Counted from the stretch's first letter, positions 19,001 to 29,432 are shown. The stretch: DNA of 64,000 nucleotides from Methylophilus sp. (GCA_030696695.1 JAUYRP010000011.1:186001-250000); one strand, 5' to 3'. The notes: generated by a model not told the origin, from the letters alone. Numbers and translations: made by a program.

Positions 19001-20389
19001 CTAAATCAAGTGCATCAATTGCAGCGCCAGGCCCATTGTTGCAAACAAGCCAATGAGCCAAATCACACTTAACTTAAATTTCCACAGTGCGATAAATCCT
19101 ATCAGAGAAAACAGCATAGCTAAATAATCTGGTTCACTCGTTGATATTGGGAAGAACAAATGCCATGCAAAAAACAACGCGAGTGCGACAATCACACCCA
19201 CTACCGCTGCTGTAATTGCATTTAGAGGGGCTGCTAGCCTAATGTGATGCCGAGTGGACTCAATAAAAGGTGCGCCAATCAAAATAAATATAAAGGATGG
19301 CAGAAATGTGAAAAAAGTGACAACCAAAGCTGCAGCAATGGCAGATAGTAGTGGGTCTGCCATCGCGCTATTTGCCCAACCACCGACAAACCCTACAAAC
19401 GTGACCACCATGATTAACGGCCCTGGCGTGGTCTCACCTAACGCTAATCCATCCATCATTTGTGTTGTTGTCAGCCACTGAAAATGCTCCACAGCACCCT
19501 GAAACACATAGGGTAATACTGCATAGGCACCACCAAAAGTGAGTAAAGCGGCTTTAGTAAAAAACCAGGCCATTTGGCTATACAGCGACTCCCACCCAAA
19601 CCATATGGCTAGCACCAGTAAGACAGCCAACCAACATAACACACCAATGAATAACACTTTACTAAAGGTTAGCCAGGAAAACTTTGCATGCGCAGGTAGT
19701 GGCGTCTCGTCATCCATTACGGCTGGTCCATGGTGATGTGCCTTGGTTTGATGATGTGCCGTACGAGCACTAAACCACTTAGGTGCAAAATGATGGCCAA
19801 TCATACCAATCAATCCTGCGATCAAAATAATCACAGGAAACGGTAATGACAGTAAGGTAATCGCTAACAAGGAGGCTAAAGCAATCAGTTTAAGCGCACT
19901 ATTTTTAAGCGCTCTTGTGCCAATTCTGTGCGCAGCGAATAATACTATGGCAATGACAGCCGCTTTAGTTAAATACAATACGCCTGCAATTTCTGGCAAA
20001 TGGCCAAATCTTAAATAAATGTAACTCAGCAACATTAATAACAGCAGTGATGGCAATATGAACAAACCGCCTGCTATAATGCCACCCCAGGTTTTATGCA
20101 TGAGCCAGCCTATATAGGTTGCCAATTGCTGTGCTTCTGGGCCTGGCAATATCATGCAGTAATTCAACGCATTTAAAAAACGATGTTCTGAAATCCACCG
20201 TTTTTGGTCGACCAAATCATGATGCATGATTGCAATTTGACCTGCGGGGCCGCCAAAGCTAATGCAGCCTAACTTAAGCCAATACCAAAAAGCTTCTCGT
20301 AATGTTGGAAATGCTGGATGTGCGATCTCTGGCCGGTTATCTGATGGCATACTAATTGCTTTCGAATTTACGGATGTTTTACTTGCCAT
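19001..20389 (-). CDS. chrA: chromate transporter (CHR family)
   Basis: 462-aa inner-membrane protein with two CHR domains. The first (about 25-215) has FWYWLKLGCISFGGPAGQIAIMH and NYCMILPGPEAQQLATYIGW; the second (about 240-455) has FFTKAALLTFGGAYAVLPYV and GLALGETTPGPLIMVVTFVGF. Long-form CHR proteins export chromate, and sulfate-like anions may also be moved. A His-rich loop (ARTAHHQTKAHHHG) joins the halves. It stands alone between the peroxidase and a small secreted protein gene. The specificity is inferred from the family. Confidence 0.9.
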   Translation of the reverse strand: MASKTSVNSKAISMPSDNRPEIAHPAFPTLREAFWYWLKLGCISFGGPAGQIAIMHHDLVDQKRWISEHRFLNALNYCMILPGPEAQQLATYIGWLMHKTWGGIIAGGLFILPSLLLLMLLSYIYLRFGHLPEIAGVLYLTKAAVIAIVLFAAHRIGTRALKNSALKLIALASLLAITLLSLPFPVIILIAGLIGMIGHHFAPKWFSARTAHHQTKAHHHGPAVMDDETPLPAHAKFSWLTFSKVLFIGVLCWLAVLLVLAIWFGWESLYSQMAWFFTKAALLTFGGAYAVLPYVFQGAVEHFQWLTTTQMMDGLALGETTPGPLIMVVTFVGFVGGWANSAMADPLLSAIAAALVVTFFTFLPSFIFILIGAPFIESTRHHIRLAAPLNAITAAVVGVIVALALFFAWHLFFPISTSEPDYLAMLFSLIGFIALWKFKLSVIWLIGLFATMGLALQLMHLI

Positions 20390-20503
20390 GGTTATTATAG
20401 CATGTTCAAAACCAATATGACTTGTCTCTAAGCTTTAGAAAATACGGAATAAAGACCTAGAGTAAGCCTGTTATACATTTAAATTAATTTTACGGAGATT
20501 AGA

Positions 20504-20749
20504 TTGAAACTGAGTATTTTATTCACGGCAGCCACATTATTGGTTTCTCAACATGCATTTGCAGAATGTAATACAGTCATGGGTGGCTGTGTGAAGGAGG
20601 ATGCTGTGAATGTGGCGCCGCACATGCGATCTGAGAATAATAAGCCTGCAATCAAACCCAAAGCAGCGACTGCGCCTGTTGATAAAAATATCAAAAATGC
20701 TGATGCCAGTAGCAATCAATCGGCAAAGCCAGCGACTAAAAAAATGTAA
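20504..20749 (+). CDS. small secreted protein, unknown
   Basis: 81 aa, started by TTG with GGAG 8 bases upstream. A signal peptide (1-20, ...HAFA|E) is followed by a short Cys-containing segment CNTVMGGC and then a Lys/Ala/Asn/Gln-rich tail that looks disordered. I recognise no family. The two cysteines could form a disulfide in the periplasm. Confidence 0.6.
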   Translation: MKLSILFTAATLLVSQHAFAECNTVMGGCVKEDAVNVAPHMRSENNKPAIKPKAATAPVDKNIKNADASSNQSAKPATKKM

Positions 20750-20840
20750 GGCTGAATCACAAAAATCAAATCTGGGCGATACTTGGCTCAAATGTTTCGC
20801 TTACATAACAACAGATCATTTACATATCAATATCGATAAT

Positions 20841-20869
20841 CAGGCAATCTAATGGTTGCCTGTTTTTTT
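20841..20869 (+). terminator. rho-independent terminator
   Basis: CAGGCAA / TTGCCTG stem with an 8-base loop, followed by seven T. It lies about 90 bases after the small secreted protein gene and would end its transcript. Confidence 0.8.
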
Positions 20870-21146
20870 GTTCAAATAGTGCGCAAAAGTGTTGGTTTGA
20901 AAGCGTATATGTCTAAATTTTGTCAGTCAATTTAGCCTATTTGTTGTGCACATATCATATGTCCTAGCGCAGTTCATTCAAAAATAAGCCATGCTTTTAT
21001 AGTGCAGTTTCCTCAATCACCCCTATTTATCGCTTAAATCAGTCGTTTAAAGTCAAATTGTAATGTTTGGCATGCAATATGCTTTTGTGTAATTAAGTAA
21101 TGCATCAATGCTTACGACACTTAACGCAAGTTGAAAGGATGACGAA
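20870..21146. other. gene-free stretch
   Basis: A/T-rich spacer between the terminator and the small acidic protein. I see no gene, repeat or operator; it should hold the promoter of the small acidic protein. Confidence 0.4.
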
Positions 21147-21320
21147 ATGCCAACCGACAATGTAAAAAAAGTAGACAAAATTAAAGTAATCGATCAAATG
21201 CTCGAGGATTTTGCAGGGGATGAGTTCGATGATTATCAAGAAAGTTACAGCGGCATGAGTAGCAGCAACAAACATTACTCTGCAGATGAAGACATTGTTT
21301 CACTCGATGATATTTATTAA
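21147..21320 (+). CDS. small acidic protein, unknown
   Basis: 57 aa, MPTDNVKKVDKIKVIDQMLED then a strongly acidic, Tyr/Ser-rich tail ending DEDIVSLDDIY. AAGGAT lies 7 bases before the ATG, a fair ribosome-binding site. No membrane segment and no known family. The short basic N-terminus and acidic tail look like a small binding protein or anti-factor, but nothing shows the role. Confidence 0.55.
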   Translation: MPTDNVKKVDKIKVIDQMLEDFAGDEFDDYQESYSGMSSSNKHYSADEDIVSLDDIY

Positions 21321-21466
21321 TTGTGACCATTTGCTAGGCTTTACTTGTAACACACGCTAACAACGCAACAAGCATTTAATTTTCGCCTCAAGTTGCCGTT
21401 AACAGTATCACAGGAGAAGCATTTGCAAGACGCATCTCAGATCTGTTTTAACGAATCGAGGCTAAG

Positions 21467-21865
21467 ATGAAACTATTACACGCGCTATTCACACATGCAT
21501 GGTTTGCCATCACATTTAGACACAATGGTGAAGGCATGCCCACTAAGCTACCAGGTGCTATTACACTGGCCAGCCTCTATATCGTACTTATTCTCATCAA
21601 TATTCATATACAACAAACATTCAGCATAGAAAGCCTGATTGGCTTATTGTTTATCGCTCAAATGTATGTATTTAGTCTGAGAAACCGCGTCATCGGTTTG
21701 ATCATCATGATTGGTGTCATTGCAAACGCACTCATGCTATCGATACATCTGCTCACAGGCATTCCACAGCAACAGTTGTACGCAGTGACGATCATGGAAT
21801 ACGCAATGGTATTCTCAGCCGTATTGAATGTGATCAAACATCACATGAGCACTAGCGAGTACTAG
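21467..21865 (+). CDS. small inner-membrane protein, unknown
   Basis: 132 aa with about four hydrophobic helices (residues 25-45, 50-70, 72-95, 102-122). No family recognised. Preceded by GAGG 5 bases before the ATG. It lies 68 bases upstream of the YjdF-like gene on the same strand and may be co-transcribed with it. Confidence 0.6.
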   Translation: MKLLHALFTHAWFAITFRHNGEGMPTKLPGAITLASLYIVLILINIHIQQTFSIESLIGLLFIAQMYVFSLRNRVIGLIIMIGVIANALMLSIHLLTGIPQQQLYAVTIMEYAMVFSAVLNVIKHHMSTSEY

Positions 21866-21933
21866 ACCTCACCTTTGATACTGCACTTTTAGTCAAACCT
21901 AGTTAAAATCAAGTTTTAATTAGGTTGTCTACC

Positions 21934-22560
21934 ATGGCACATTCAACAACGCCTCAACTACTCAAGCTTGGTGTGTTTGCACTTTGTCTGGCCATCATCA
22001 TTTCTGGCATACATCCATATGATCAAGGCACTTGGCTGATGGAAGCCCTACCGGTCATCATTGTGCTGCCTATATTGGTGATGACGTATCGCAGATTTCC
22101 TCTGACCCCTTTGTTATATTTCGGTATTTTCTTGCATGCATTGGTGTTATTACTAGGCGCTAAATATAGCTATGCCAGAGTACCTTTAGGCTTTGAAATT
22201 GCTGACTTATTTTCTCTTACACGTAACCCATACGATAAAATTGGCCACTTTTTCCAAGGCCTTGTACCAGCAATTGCTGCTAGAGAAATTCTAGTCCGTC
22301 ATCGCTATATGGTGGGCAATGCGATGCGTGCCTTTTTGGTAATTTGTATCGTACTGGCGATTAGTGCAACCTATGAGTTGATTGAATGGGCAGCCGCACT
22401 AGCGCTTGGTCAAGGCGCCGTCGAATTTTTGGGCACGCAAGGCGATCCATGGGATACACAGTCGGATATGTTTTTTGCTTTATTGGGAGGTATCACTGCA
22501 TTAATTGTGTTTTCATCCATGCATCAAAGACAAATCGACCAGTTGAATTCTCATCAGTAA
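21934..22560 (+). CDS. DUF2238 (YjdF-like) membrane protein
   Basis: 208 aa from the ATG at 21934. About six membrane helices, with LFSLTRNPYDKIGHFFQGLVPAIAAREIL and ATYELIEWAAAL, the conserved charged and aromatic motifs of DUF2238/YjdF, and GTQGDPWDTQSDM near the end. Integral inner-membrane protein; the family function is not known. A TTG three codons upstream could also start it; AGG 9 bases before the ATG favours the ATG. Confidence 0.8.
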   Translation: MAHSTTPQLLKLGVFALCLAIIISGIHPYDQGTWLMEALPVIIVLPILVMTYRRFPLTPLLYFGIFLHALVLLLGAKYSYARVPLGFEIADLFSLTRNPYDKIGHFFQGLVPAIAAREILVRHRYMVGNAMRAFLVICIVLAISATYELIEWAAALALGQGAVEFLGTQGDPWDTQSDMFFALLGGITALIVFSSMHQRQIDQLNSHQ

Positions 22561-22740
22561 ACAACCTAACACCCAGAAAATGGACAAAAAAAACCCCACA
22601 CATACGTATGGGGCCACCCCTTGAGGAGGGAAAATCTGTATGAATGACTCACTCATACAAAATGAAACAATCGCATGATACCACACTAACATATTGTGCG
22701 CTAATATAGCTTGTGTAATTTAATGCTATATACTCGAATG

Positions 22741-22773
22741 TTATTCAAACGACTTTAAGTCGTTTTTGAATAA
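22741..22773. repeat. long inverted repeat
   Basis: TTATTCAA..CGACTT / AAGTCG..TTGAATAA pairs over about 15 bp with a two-base bulge and a one-base centre. It lies 36 bp before the esterase gene and could be a cruciform, a terminator or a regulator site. Confidence 0.6.
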
Positions 22774-22808
22774 TCGCCACTTAGAAAGACATACAAATCA
22801 CATTACAT

Positions 22809-23675
22809 ATGACCACAACACTCAAAAAACTATTTTCAACTAGTGTTGCTGCCCTGCTCGCCACCACCACTGCTGCCTGTTCACCTGTAAAAGTATTAAA
22901 CAGCTTGATTCCAAGTAACGGCTATCAGATTACCCCAAATATCGCATACGGCTTGCATGCACGTCAGCAACTCGACATATACCAACCCAAGCAAATTACT
23001 GCCAAGACGTTGCCCGTCGTCGTGTTTTTTTATGGAGGCAGTTGGGAGTCTGGCGAAAAAGAAGATTACTTATTTGCAGCAGAGGCCTTTACCTCCCGTG
23101 GCTATTTGACGGTGATTCCTAACTACCGCGTATATCCTGATGTTAAGTTTCCAGCGGTGATGGACGACCCAGCCAGTGCTGCAAATTGGGTGAAAACCCA
23201 TATCGTAGAATATGGTGGAGACCCAGACCGCATATTCTTGGTTGGACATTCGGCAGGCGCTCATTTGCTGACCATGTTGGCGCTTAACAACCAATACTTA
23301 CAACAGGTTGCACGCACACCCAGCGATTATCGTGGCTATATTGGGTTGGCTGGCCCATATGATTTCTTGCCGCTGAAATCTACACGATTGAAAGAAATAT
23401 TTGGCCCGGAAGATACGCAGTGGCAATCGCAACCGATTCGCTTTGTGAATGGCAACAACCCCGCTATGTTGCTATTGGTGGGTTTAAAAGATAGTGTGGT
23501 ATGGCCACGCAACACCTACAATTTGGCAATCGAAATCCGCAAACAAGGTGGAAAAGTAGACGTTGTTGAGTTTCCTGATTATGGGCATATCGATATGGTG
23601 GCTAAACTAGCCAAGCCATTAAGAGGCAATAGCAGTTTGCTGGATGAAGTCGATGCGTTTATGCAAAAACACTGA
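22809..23675 (+). CDS. alpha/beta-hydrolase lipoprotein (esterase)
   Basis: 288 aa. The N-terminal signal ends in a lipobox-like TTAAC, so it is probably a lipoprotein. The hydrolase domain has FFYGGSWESG (oxyanion-hole loop of the BD-FAE/hormone-sensitive-lipase type), DRIFLVGHSAGAHL (nucleophile Ser) and a C-terminal GHIDM histidine, with Asp in VGLKDSVV. It should cut carboxyl esters in the periplasm or outer membrane. No ribosome-binding site is obvious. The natural substrate is unknown. Confidence 0.82.
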   Translation: MTTTLKKLFSTSVAALLATTTAACSPVKVLNSLIPSNGYQITPNIAYGLHARQQLDIYQPKQITAKTLPVVVFFYGGSWESGEKEDYLFAAEAFTSRGYLTVIPNYRVYPDVKFPAVMDDPASAANWVKTHIVEYGGDPDRIFLVGHSAGAHLLTMLALNNQYLQQVARTPSDYRGYIGLAGPYDFLPLKSTRLKEIFGPEDTQWQSQPIRFVNGNNPAMLLLVGLKDSVVWPRNTYNLAIEIRKQGGKVDVVEFPDYGHIDMVAKLAKPLRGNSSLLDEVDAFMQKH

Positions 23676-23698
23676 AGCCACAGTGGCTATCTATTTGT

Positions 23699-24499
23699 TT
23701 ATATAAACGACGCCAGCATTTTAAGACTGAGCAATAACAGTAGCACGCCGAATATTTTTTTCAGTGTCTGAATGGGTAATTTTTGAGTCAATTTTGCACC
23801 CAAAGGCGCCGTAAAATAACTTGGGATAGAGACCAGTAATACCGCCGGAATGTAGATGTAACCCCACGTATATTCCGTTGTGATGGTATTGAGCTGGCCG
23901 TTAATGAGATAACCTAAGGTGCCTGCAATGGCAATAAAAAATCCTAGCGCCGCAGAGGTAGCAATTGCGTTTCTGATATTGATGCCACGCCATGTGAGAT
24001 AGGGGACCGTCAGAGATCCACCACCGATGGAGACCAATGCTGATATCGCGCCAATACCTAAAGTCACTAATCTCAATTCAGTGTGTTGGATATCTCCTGA
24101 ACCTGCTTGTATCTTGTTATGGCGGAACATTTGCAGCGAGACGTAAGTCATGAACATAGCAAAAAATATAGCAAGTGCTTTTGAGCTGAGGTAAGCAGTT
24201 AAAAAGGTAGCCGAGAAAGTACCAATTACCATGCCCACTGCCATGCGTTTCACCAGAGACCAATTGACGGCACCATGTTGATGATGTGAACGCATGCTGG
24301 AAAATGAAGTGAGGATGATACAAGCCATAGAAGTGCCCAAGGCGAGATGCACTACATTTTCTTTGGGGATGCCCTGCTGAATAAAGATAGAAGCCATGAC
24401 TGGCACCATTATCGCGCCGCCACCTATGCCTAGCAAACCAGCCATCACACCCACAATGATGCCAAGCAAAACAAATGCAATGATCAATTCAATAGCCAC
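23699..24499 (-). CDS. TauE/SafE-family anion permease
   Basis: 266 aa, GTG start. About eight membrane helices in two repeats, each with a G-rich motif (GLLGIGGGAIMVPV near 25, ALVSIGGGSLTVPYLTW near 160), typical of TauE/SafE (DUF81) sulfite or organosulfur exporters. It lies 38 bases downstream of the MFS transporter gene on the same strand, a possible two-gene transport unit. Substrate unknown. Confidence 0.88.
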   Translation of the reverse strand: MAIELIIAFVLLGIIVGVMAGLLGIGGGAIMVPVMASIFIQQGIPKENVVHLALGTSMACIILTSFSSMRSHHQHGAVNWSLVKRMAVGMVIGTFSATFLTAYLSSKALAIFFAMFMTYVSLQMFRHNKIQAGSGDIQHTELRLVTLGIGAISALVSIGGGSLTVPYLTWRGINIRNAIATSAALGFFIAIAGTLGYLINGQLNTITTEYTWGYIYIPAVLLVSIPSYFTAPLGAKLTQKLPIQTLKKIFGVLLLLLSLKMLASFI

Positions 24500-24537
24500 T
24501 TAGACCCTTTTATTACGCAAAATAAGTGTGTATTCCG

Positions 24538-25962
24538 TTATGCATTTTCAACCGCATGGATTTGCTTGCTGGTAAGAAACAAACTCAATGCCGCAGCCGC
24601 CAGCGCAAAAAATGCACCCAGCGCAAATGCTAATTGATACCCTTGATTGATGGCATCTAATGCCTTCACACCATCGGCTACCAAATGTTGCGTGTACATC
24701 GCTGCCAGACTGGCTAATATGGCTAAACCTATTGCGCCACCCATCATAAACGACGTATTAATCACACCAGAAGCGAGACCTGAGTCACTGGGATCTACAT
24801 CATTCATGGCTGCCAACAGCATAGGGTTGAAGGCAACACCAGCCCCGACACCAAGTAGCAACATACCAGGTAATACATCAAGCATAAAATGACCATCTAG
24901 CGGCATGCGTGCGAACAATGCAAGTCCAATTCCAGCTAAAAACAAGCCCATTGCGAGTGGCATCTTAATGCCAAAACGCATGATTAACTTGGCCGAAATA
25001 CCTAACGAAAATGCAGCCATAATGAGGTTGGCAGGTAAAAAAGCCAAACCCACTTGCAAGGCACTGTAGCCAAGTACAGATTGCATGTATAAAGCTGAAA
25101 TGAAAAACCATGCAAACATCGCTGCAGCCCACAATACAGCCGTGACATTTGAAATTGCTAAATTACGTAGCTTAAACAAAGCCAGTGGCACCAAGGGCGC
25201 TTTTACGCGTTGCTCGATGATGATAAATGCAATAAATAATACCAAGGCAGCCAATAACGTGTAGAGCGTGTGTGTAGAACCCCACCCCATTTCATTTCCG
25301 TTCACAATGGCATACACCGCCAACATCAACGCAGCCGTAATGGTTATCGCACCACCTACATCATGGCTAGTTGCATCGGCTTTCACATGGTCGCCAGGTA
25401 ACAGTTGTAAACAAAGCATAAATACGGCTATGCCGATGGGTAAATTGACTAAAAATATCCAATGCCAGCTAAATGCGCTTGTTAATAGCCCACCCAATAA
25501 CACACCAATGCTGCCGCCACCTGCGCAGACAAAGCCATATACTCCCATCGCTTTTGCACGTTCGTTAGGGCTGGTAAATAGATCAATAATCAACGACAAA
25601 GCAACGGCTGAAACCACTGCCCCACCTAGCCCTTGTATTGCTCTGGCTACAATTAATACCAGCTGCGAGTTAGCCACACCACAGGCGAGTGAGGCCACTG
25701 TAAACAAGGTCAGTCCGATTAAGAATACTTTGCGGTGCCCATAAAAATCACCTAAACGTCCACCTAATAATAAAAAGCCTCCGAAAGTCAGCATATAAGC
25801 GTTTACCACCCAAACCAGCGCAGTTTCACTAAATCCAAGATCGGTGCGAATAGAAGGTAATGCAACGTTCACGATGGTGGTATCGAGCACAATCATCAAC
25901 TCACCAAGGCATAAAACAATCAGTGTTAACCACTGCTTGTTATGTGGCGTAATTTGAAGCAT
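24538..25962 (-). CDS. MFS drug efflux transporter, DHA2 type
   Basis: 474 aa with about 14 membrane helices. LDTTIVNVALPSIRTDLGFSETALVWVVNAYML is the DHA2 helix-1/2 signature, LGGRLGDFYGHRKVFLIG is motif A, ARAIQGLGGAVV motif B, and GGGSIGVLLGGLLTSAFSWHWIFLVNLPIG motif C of antiporters. Likely proton-driven efflux of toxic organics. Upstream of the TauE/SafE gene on the same strand. No regulator is adjacent. Confidence 0.9.
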   Translation of the reverse strand: MLQITPHNKQWLTLIVLCLGELMIVLDTTIVNVALPSIRTDLGFSETALVWVVNAYMLTFGGFLLLGGRLGDFYGHRKVFLIGLTLFTVASLACGVANSQLVLIVARAIQGLGGAVVSAVALSLIIDLFTSPNERAKAMGVYGFVCAGGGSIGVLLGGLLTSAFSWHWIFLVNLPIGIAVFMLCLQLLPGDHVKADATSHDVGGAITITAALMLAVYAIVNGNEMGWGSTHTLYTLLAALVLFIAFIIIEQRVKAPLVPLALFKLRNLAISNVTAVLWAAAMFAWFFISALYMQSVLGYSALQVGLAFLPANLIMAAFSLGISAKLIMRFGIKMPLAMGLFLAGIGLALFARMPLDGHFMLDVLPGMLLLGVGAGVAFNPMLLAAMNDVDPSDSGLASGVINTSFMMGGAIGLAILASLAAMYTQHLVADGVKALDAINQGYQLAFALGAFFALAAAALSLFLTSKQIHAVENA

Positions 25963-26127
25963 TCATTCATTCCTATTATTATTTTTGATAAAGCGACATG
26001 ATATATGAGTTCTGGCAGCAGAATACTACCCATCATCTGACTCAAACTAATCTGGCTTAAACATAAGTTGAACTATGTGGGCATTCGATTTTCTCAAAGT
26101 ATAGCCGCTTAATATAAAGGAAGTTGA

Positions 26128-26658
26128 ATGCGCAATTTGTTAACTGTGATGTCTACAATATCTTTACTATTTGCAACCCATGTTGGTGCAGCCGAAACCG
26201 CCATTAAACCTGGCCTTTGGGAAATCACAACGACTTCTAGACTACTCAATTTGGCATCACAGCTACCACCAGATCAATTAGAGGGTTTAAATGACTTAGC
26301 TAAACAGTATGGTTTAGATATGCCGGAAATAAAAAACGGTGCGGCCAAATCAAACACCTGTATTACACCAGAGATGGCGAAGCAGAAAGTAGTGCCAAGT
26401 GCATTTGAAAGCCAAGCAGGTTGCGCAATACAAAATGCCAAACGTAATGGGAATGACTACCGTGTTGAGTATCTTTGTAAAAACCCACAACTTGATGGCA
26501 AAGGCATCGCTCAAGGTACGCTAACAGATAGTAGTCACTTCACTGGAAGCACAACTTTTAATGGACTAGTGGAAGGAACCCCCGTGAATGAGCAAGCAAA
26601 CATCACTGGAAAATGGATAAACGTAGCTTGTGGTAATGCCACTATATCCAGCCAGTAA
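26128..26658 (+). CDS. DUF3617 secreted protein
   Basis: 176 aa with a signal peptide (1-21, GAAET). AIKPGLWEITTTSR is the DUF3617 opening, and four cysteines (SNTCIT, AGCAI, YLCKN, NVACGN) can form two disulfides in the periplasm. AAGGAAG lies before the ATG. Function of the family is not known. It stands alone with no obvious partner gene. Confidence 0.8.
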   Translation: MRNLLTVMSTISLLFATHVGAAETAIKPGLWEITTTSRLLNLASQLPPDQLEGLNDLAKQYGLDMPEIKNGAAKSNTCITPEMAKQKVVPSAFESQAGCAIQNAKRNGNDYRVEYLCKNPQLDGKGIAQGTLTDSSHFTGSTTFNGLVEGTPVNEQANITGKWINVACGNATISSQ

Positions 26659-26861
26659 TGTTGCATCTGTTTGTTGAAAGCACACCACCAACAGCACATA
26701 CGGTTGATTACCTAACTGACGATTAGCAATGCAAACTTATATCGACTGCAAATAAGTTATTGCTGGAACGTTATTCAAAGCTTAGCCTCCTGATTACACA
26801 AGAACACCCCCCAGCCCTATCGCGTTAAATCAAAGCACGCGCAAAGCCTTGAGCACTACTT

Positions 26862-28955
26862 TCAAGGCGTGGCGCGAACATATTTTTCTCTATCCCATTG
26901 ACGCGTTTTAGCAGCGGTAATAAACGTATCAAGTCTTGTCGTATCAACCACTCCCGCATCAACGCTGATATTGGCTAGATTTAATAGCATATCGCCGCCC
27001 TTATCCGAAGCGATGGCCTTTAAATGTCCGAAAGCATCTCGAATAAAATCAATGGCAGCAGCTTCTGTAGATAATTTTTTTGCACTATCACTAGAGAGCA
27101 CAATAGCGACTGCATCAAATATCACGGATGGCGTACCTGCCAATTGACCATCTATTTTAAGCAGAGTGCCATCACTGAGTTTTGCTTCACCAATTTTTGG
27201 TGCAACAATTTTCACACTTGCGCCAGCTTTAATGGCTGCTTTTTTAATTGTACTTATCGTTGTGGCGTCCGATCCGTCCGAAATCAAAATGCCAACTGAA
27301 CGACCCTGCAAGGTGTCTTTCATTTTGCCAATCAGTTGCAAGGCTGGCGATGGAGGCATTTCTTCCACCGCAGAAGCAGGTTTATACGGATTCGGTATTG
27401 TTTTAAACCCTAAGCCATCGGCCACTCGGCTTGCAAGCTCTTCTGAAATATTACGCAAATGACTCACCATCGCTTCTCTAATATGCACATGCTCCACTTT
27501 GGACAATTCAAATATTAAGGCTGAAGCAATATGTGTTTGTTCGTAACTGCTTTGGCTCATGAAGAATTGCTTGGCCTGGCTATAATGGTCTGCAAAGCTC
27601 TCGGCACGAATGCGCCCTTTTATACCATTCTCGTTAACTGCGGCGCTATTAAACCCTCTAGGTGTCTCAGATGGAGAAGTGCCTGACAGCGAATTTGGTT
27701 CGTAGGCTACCCTACCAGTAGGCTGTTCCATTTGCATGTGTCCATCACGCTGATGGTTTGCGAACGGACATTTTGGCGCATTCACTGGAATCTGATGAAA
27801 ATTGGGGGAGCCTAAACGTGATAGCTGTGTGTCTAGATAAGAAAACAAGCGGCCTTGCAGCAAGGGATCGTTAGAGAAATCAATACCTGGCACTACGTGC
27901 GAAGGGCAAAAAGCCACTTGCTCGGTTTCTGCAAAGAAGTTATTTGGCCAGCGATCCAGCACCATACGGCCGATGTATTGCAATGGCACTAACTCTTCTG
28001 GAATTAGTTTAGTTGCATCGAGGTGATCAAAAGGAAACTCCTCCGCCTCTTGTTCGGTAAAGAGTTGTACTGCTAAATCCCACTCTGGAAAATCACCAGA
28101 CTCAATGGCCTCAAACATATCACGACGCATAAAATCTGGGTCGGCACCGGCTGTCTTCACTGCTTCGTCCCACACCATCGATTGCAGTCCAAGCTTTGGT
28201 CGCCAATGAAATTTCACAAAGGTAGAGTTACCAGCTTCATTGATCAAGCGAAAACTATGTACCCCAAAGCCCTCTATCATTCGCAGCGAGCGCGGAATGG
28301 TACGGTCTGACATAATCCACATCACCATATGCATAGATTCTGGTGTCAGTGAAATGAAGTCCCAAAACGTATCATGTGCAGTTGCTGATTGTGGAAAGCC
28401 GCGATCAGGCTCCATTTTGATGGCGTGTACAAGATCCGGAAATTTAATCGCATCTTGAATAAAGAACACGGGGACGTTGTTGCCTACTAAATCCCAATTG
28501 CCTTCTTTGGTATAAAACTTGGTGGCAAAGCCACGCACATCACGTGGCGTGTCGACAGAGCCAGAACCACCTGCAACAGTAGAGATACGCGTGAAAAGTG
28601 GTGTTTTCTCGCCTACTTCAGTAAGTATCTTTGCAGTGGTGTAATGCTCTAGCGAATGTGTTAACTCAAAATAACCGTGCACTCCGGTGCCACGCGCATG
28701 CACAATCCTTTCAGGGATACGCTCATGGTCAAAATGCGTGATTTTTTCTCTAAGTATAAAATCTTCCAACAGCACTGGACCAAGTGGGTTTGATTTTAAT
28801 GAGTTTTGGTTATCAGAGATTGAGAGCCCTTGATTAGTGGTTAGCGCGGCATGCGTATCCTCTGCAAGTTGATGCAACTCTCCGCCTTGGCCAACTTGCG
28901 TTGTTTTATTAAATGGGGCGCTATCCTTACTATTCCGTATCTTGTCGTTACTCAT
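26862..28955 (-). CDS. katE: catalase HPII, large clade-2 type
   Basis: 697-aa large-subunit monofunctional haem catalase. The N-terminal arm (1-75) is followed by the catalase barrel with [20 protein letters not shown] (active-site His), [25 protein letters not shown] (Asn/Ser region) and the haem-proximal Tyr in the R-x-F-x-Y type region ([10 protein letters not shown]). The C-terminal flavodoxin-like domain (about 550-697, [16 protein letters not shown]) marks clade 2. It disproportionates H2O2 in the cytosol. AAGGAA lies before the ATG. A weaker Crp-like operator about 300 bp upstream may control it. Confidence 0.95.
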   Translation of the reverse strand: MSNDKIRNSKDSAPFNKTTQVGQGGELHQLAEDTHAALTTNQGLSISDNQNSLKSNPLGPVLLEDFILREKITHFDHERIPERIVHARGTGVHGYFELTHSLEHYTTAKILTEVGEKTPLFTRISTVAGGSGSVDTPRDVRGFATKFYTKEGNWDLVGNNVPVFFIQDAIKFPDLVHAIKMEPDRGFPQSATAHDTFWDFISLTPESMHMVMWIMSDRTIPRSLRMIEGFGVHSFRLINEAGNSTFVKFHWRPKLGLQSMVWDEAVKTAGADPDFMRRDMFEAIESGDFPEWDLAVQLFTEQEAEEFPFDHLDATKLIPEELVPLQYIGRMVLDRWPNNFFAETEQVAFCPSHVVPGIDFSNDPLLQGRLFSYLDTQLSRLGSPNFHQIPVNAPKCPFANHQRDGHMQMEQPTGRVAYEPNSLSGTSPSETPRGFNSAAVNENGIKGRIRAESFADHYSQAKQFFMSQSSYEQTHIASALIFELSKVEHVHIREAMVSHLRNISEELASRVADGLGFKTIPNPYKPASAVEEMPPSPALQLIGKMKDTLQGRSVGILISDGSDATTISTIKKAAIKAGASVKIVAPKIGEAKLSDGTLLKIDGQLAGTPSVIFDAVAIVLSSDSAKKLSTEAAAIDFIRDAFGHLKAIASDKGGDMLLNLANISVDAGVVDTTRLDTFITAAKTRQWDREKYVRATP

Positions 28956-29233
28956 AAGATTTTTTCCTTAATGTTCGTCCATTCATTGGTCAATCAAAGC
29001 AATATTCTGATATCAGCCTTTTTCAGCAATCAACGCTTGCTTACTGCTGGGTAAAAGATTCCTCTTCTATTCACGCCTGCATGCTGAGCTCCACGCATAT
29101 TCTGCTCACTAGTTATTTCTTCATGGTTTTTTGTAGATGCTTTTTCATAGGAATCAAACAATGTTTAATAGCAATGCTGATGAATATCAGTAGTAAATAT
29201 CCATGATGAAGCACCAAAGATGGCCTAAAGAGG

Positions 29234-29275
29234 AGTATTGCACTCCAGTCAGTCCAGCTCTGTTTGATAGCGAAC
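29234..29275 (-). promoter_or_regulatory. possible Crp-like operator and promoter for katE
   Basis: Palindrome-like GTTTGATAGCGAAC at 29262-29275 keeps 7 of 10 half-site bases. On the minus strand AATACT follows at the standard distance, which would give katE a leader of about 270 bases. Weak. Confidence 0.3.
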
Positions 29276-29390
29276 ATAAAACCAAATTAATCAAGATAGC
29301 GTTAGGTCTGTGCATAGCGTTTTGCCTGTAGATTGAACCACCCTTAGTCATCGCTGTTCATGCAACCTAATGCCTACTTCAACTGAGTTG

Positions 29391-29432
29391 GTGCGCTATC
29401 GCACTGACCCTTTATTAATAAACGCTTACGCT
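29391..29432 (+). promoter_or_regulatory. Crp-like class II promoter, alpha/beta-hydrolase
   Basis: Perfect operator GTGCGCTATCGCAC at 29391-29404 and -10-like TACGCT at 29427-29432, centre near -41.5. Gene starts 67 bases after the operator. Confidence 0.7.

Noticed and set aside
29203-29331. 42-aa frame in the katE spacer
   Set aside because: No ribosome-binding site, unremarkable composition, and it covers the weak operator.
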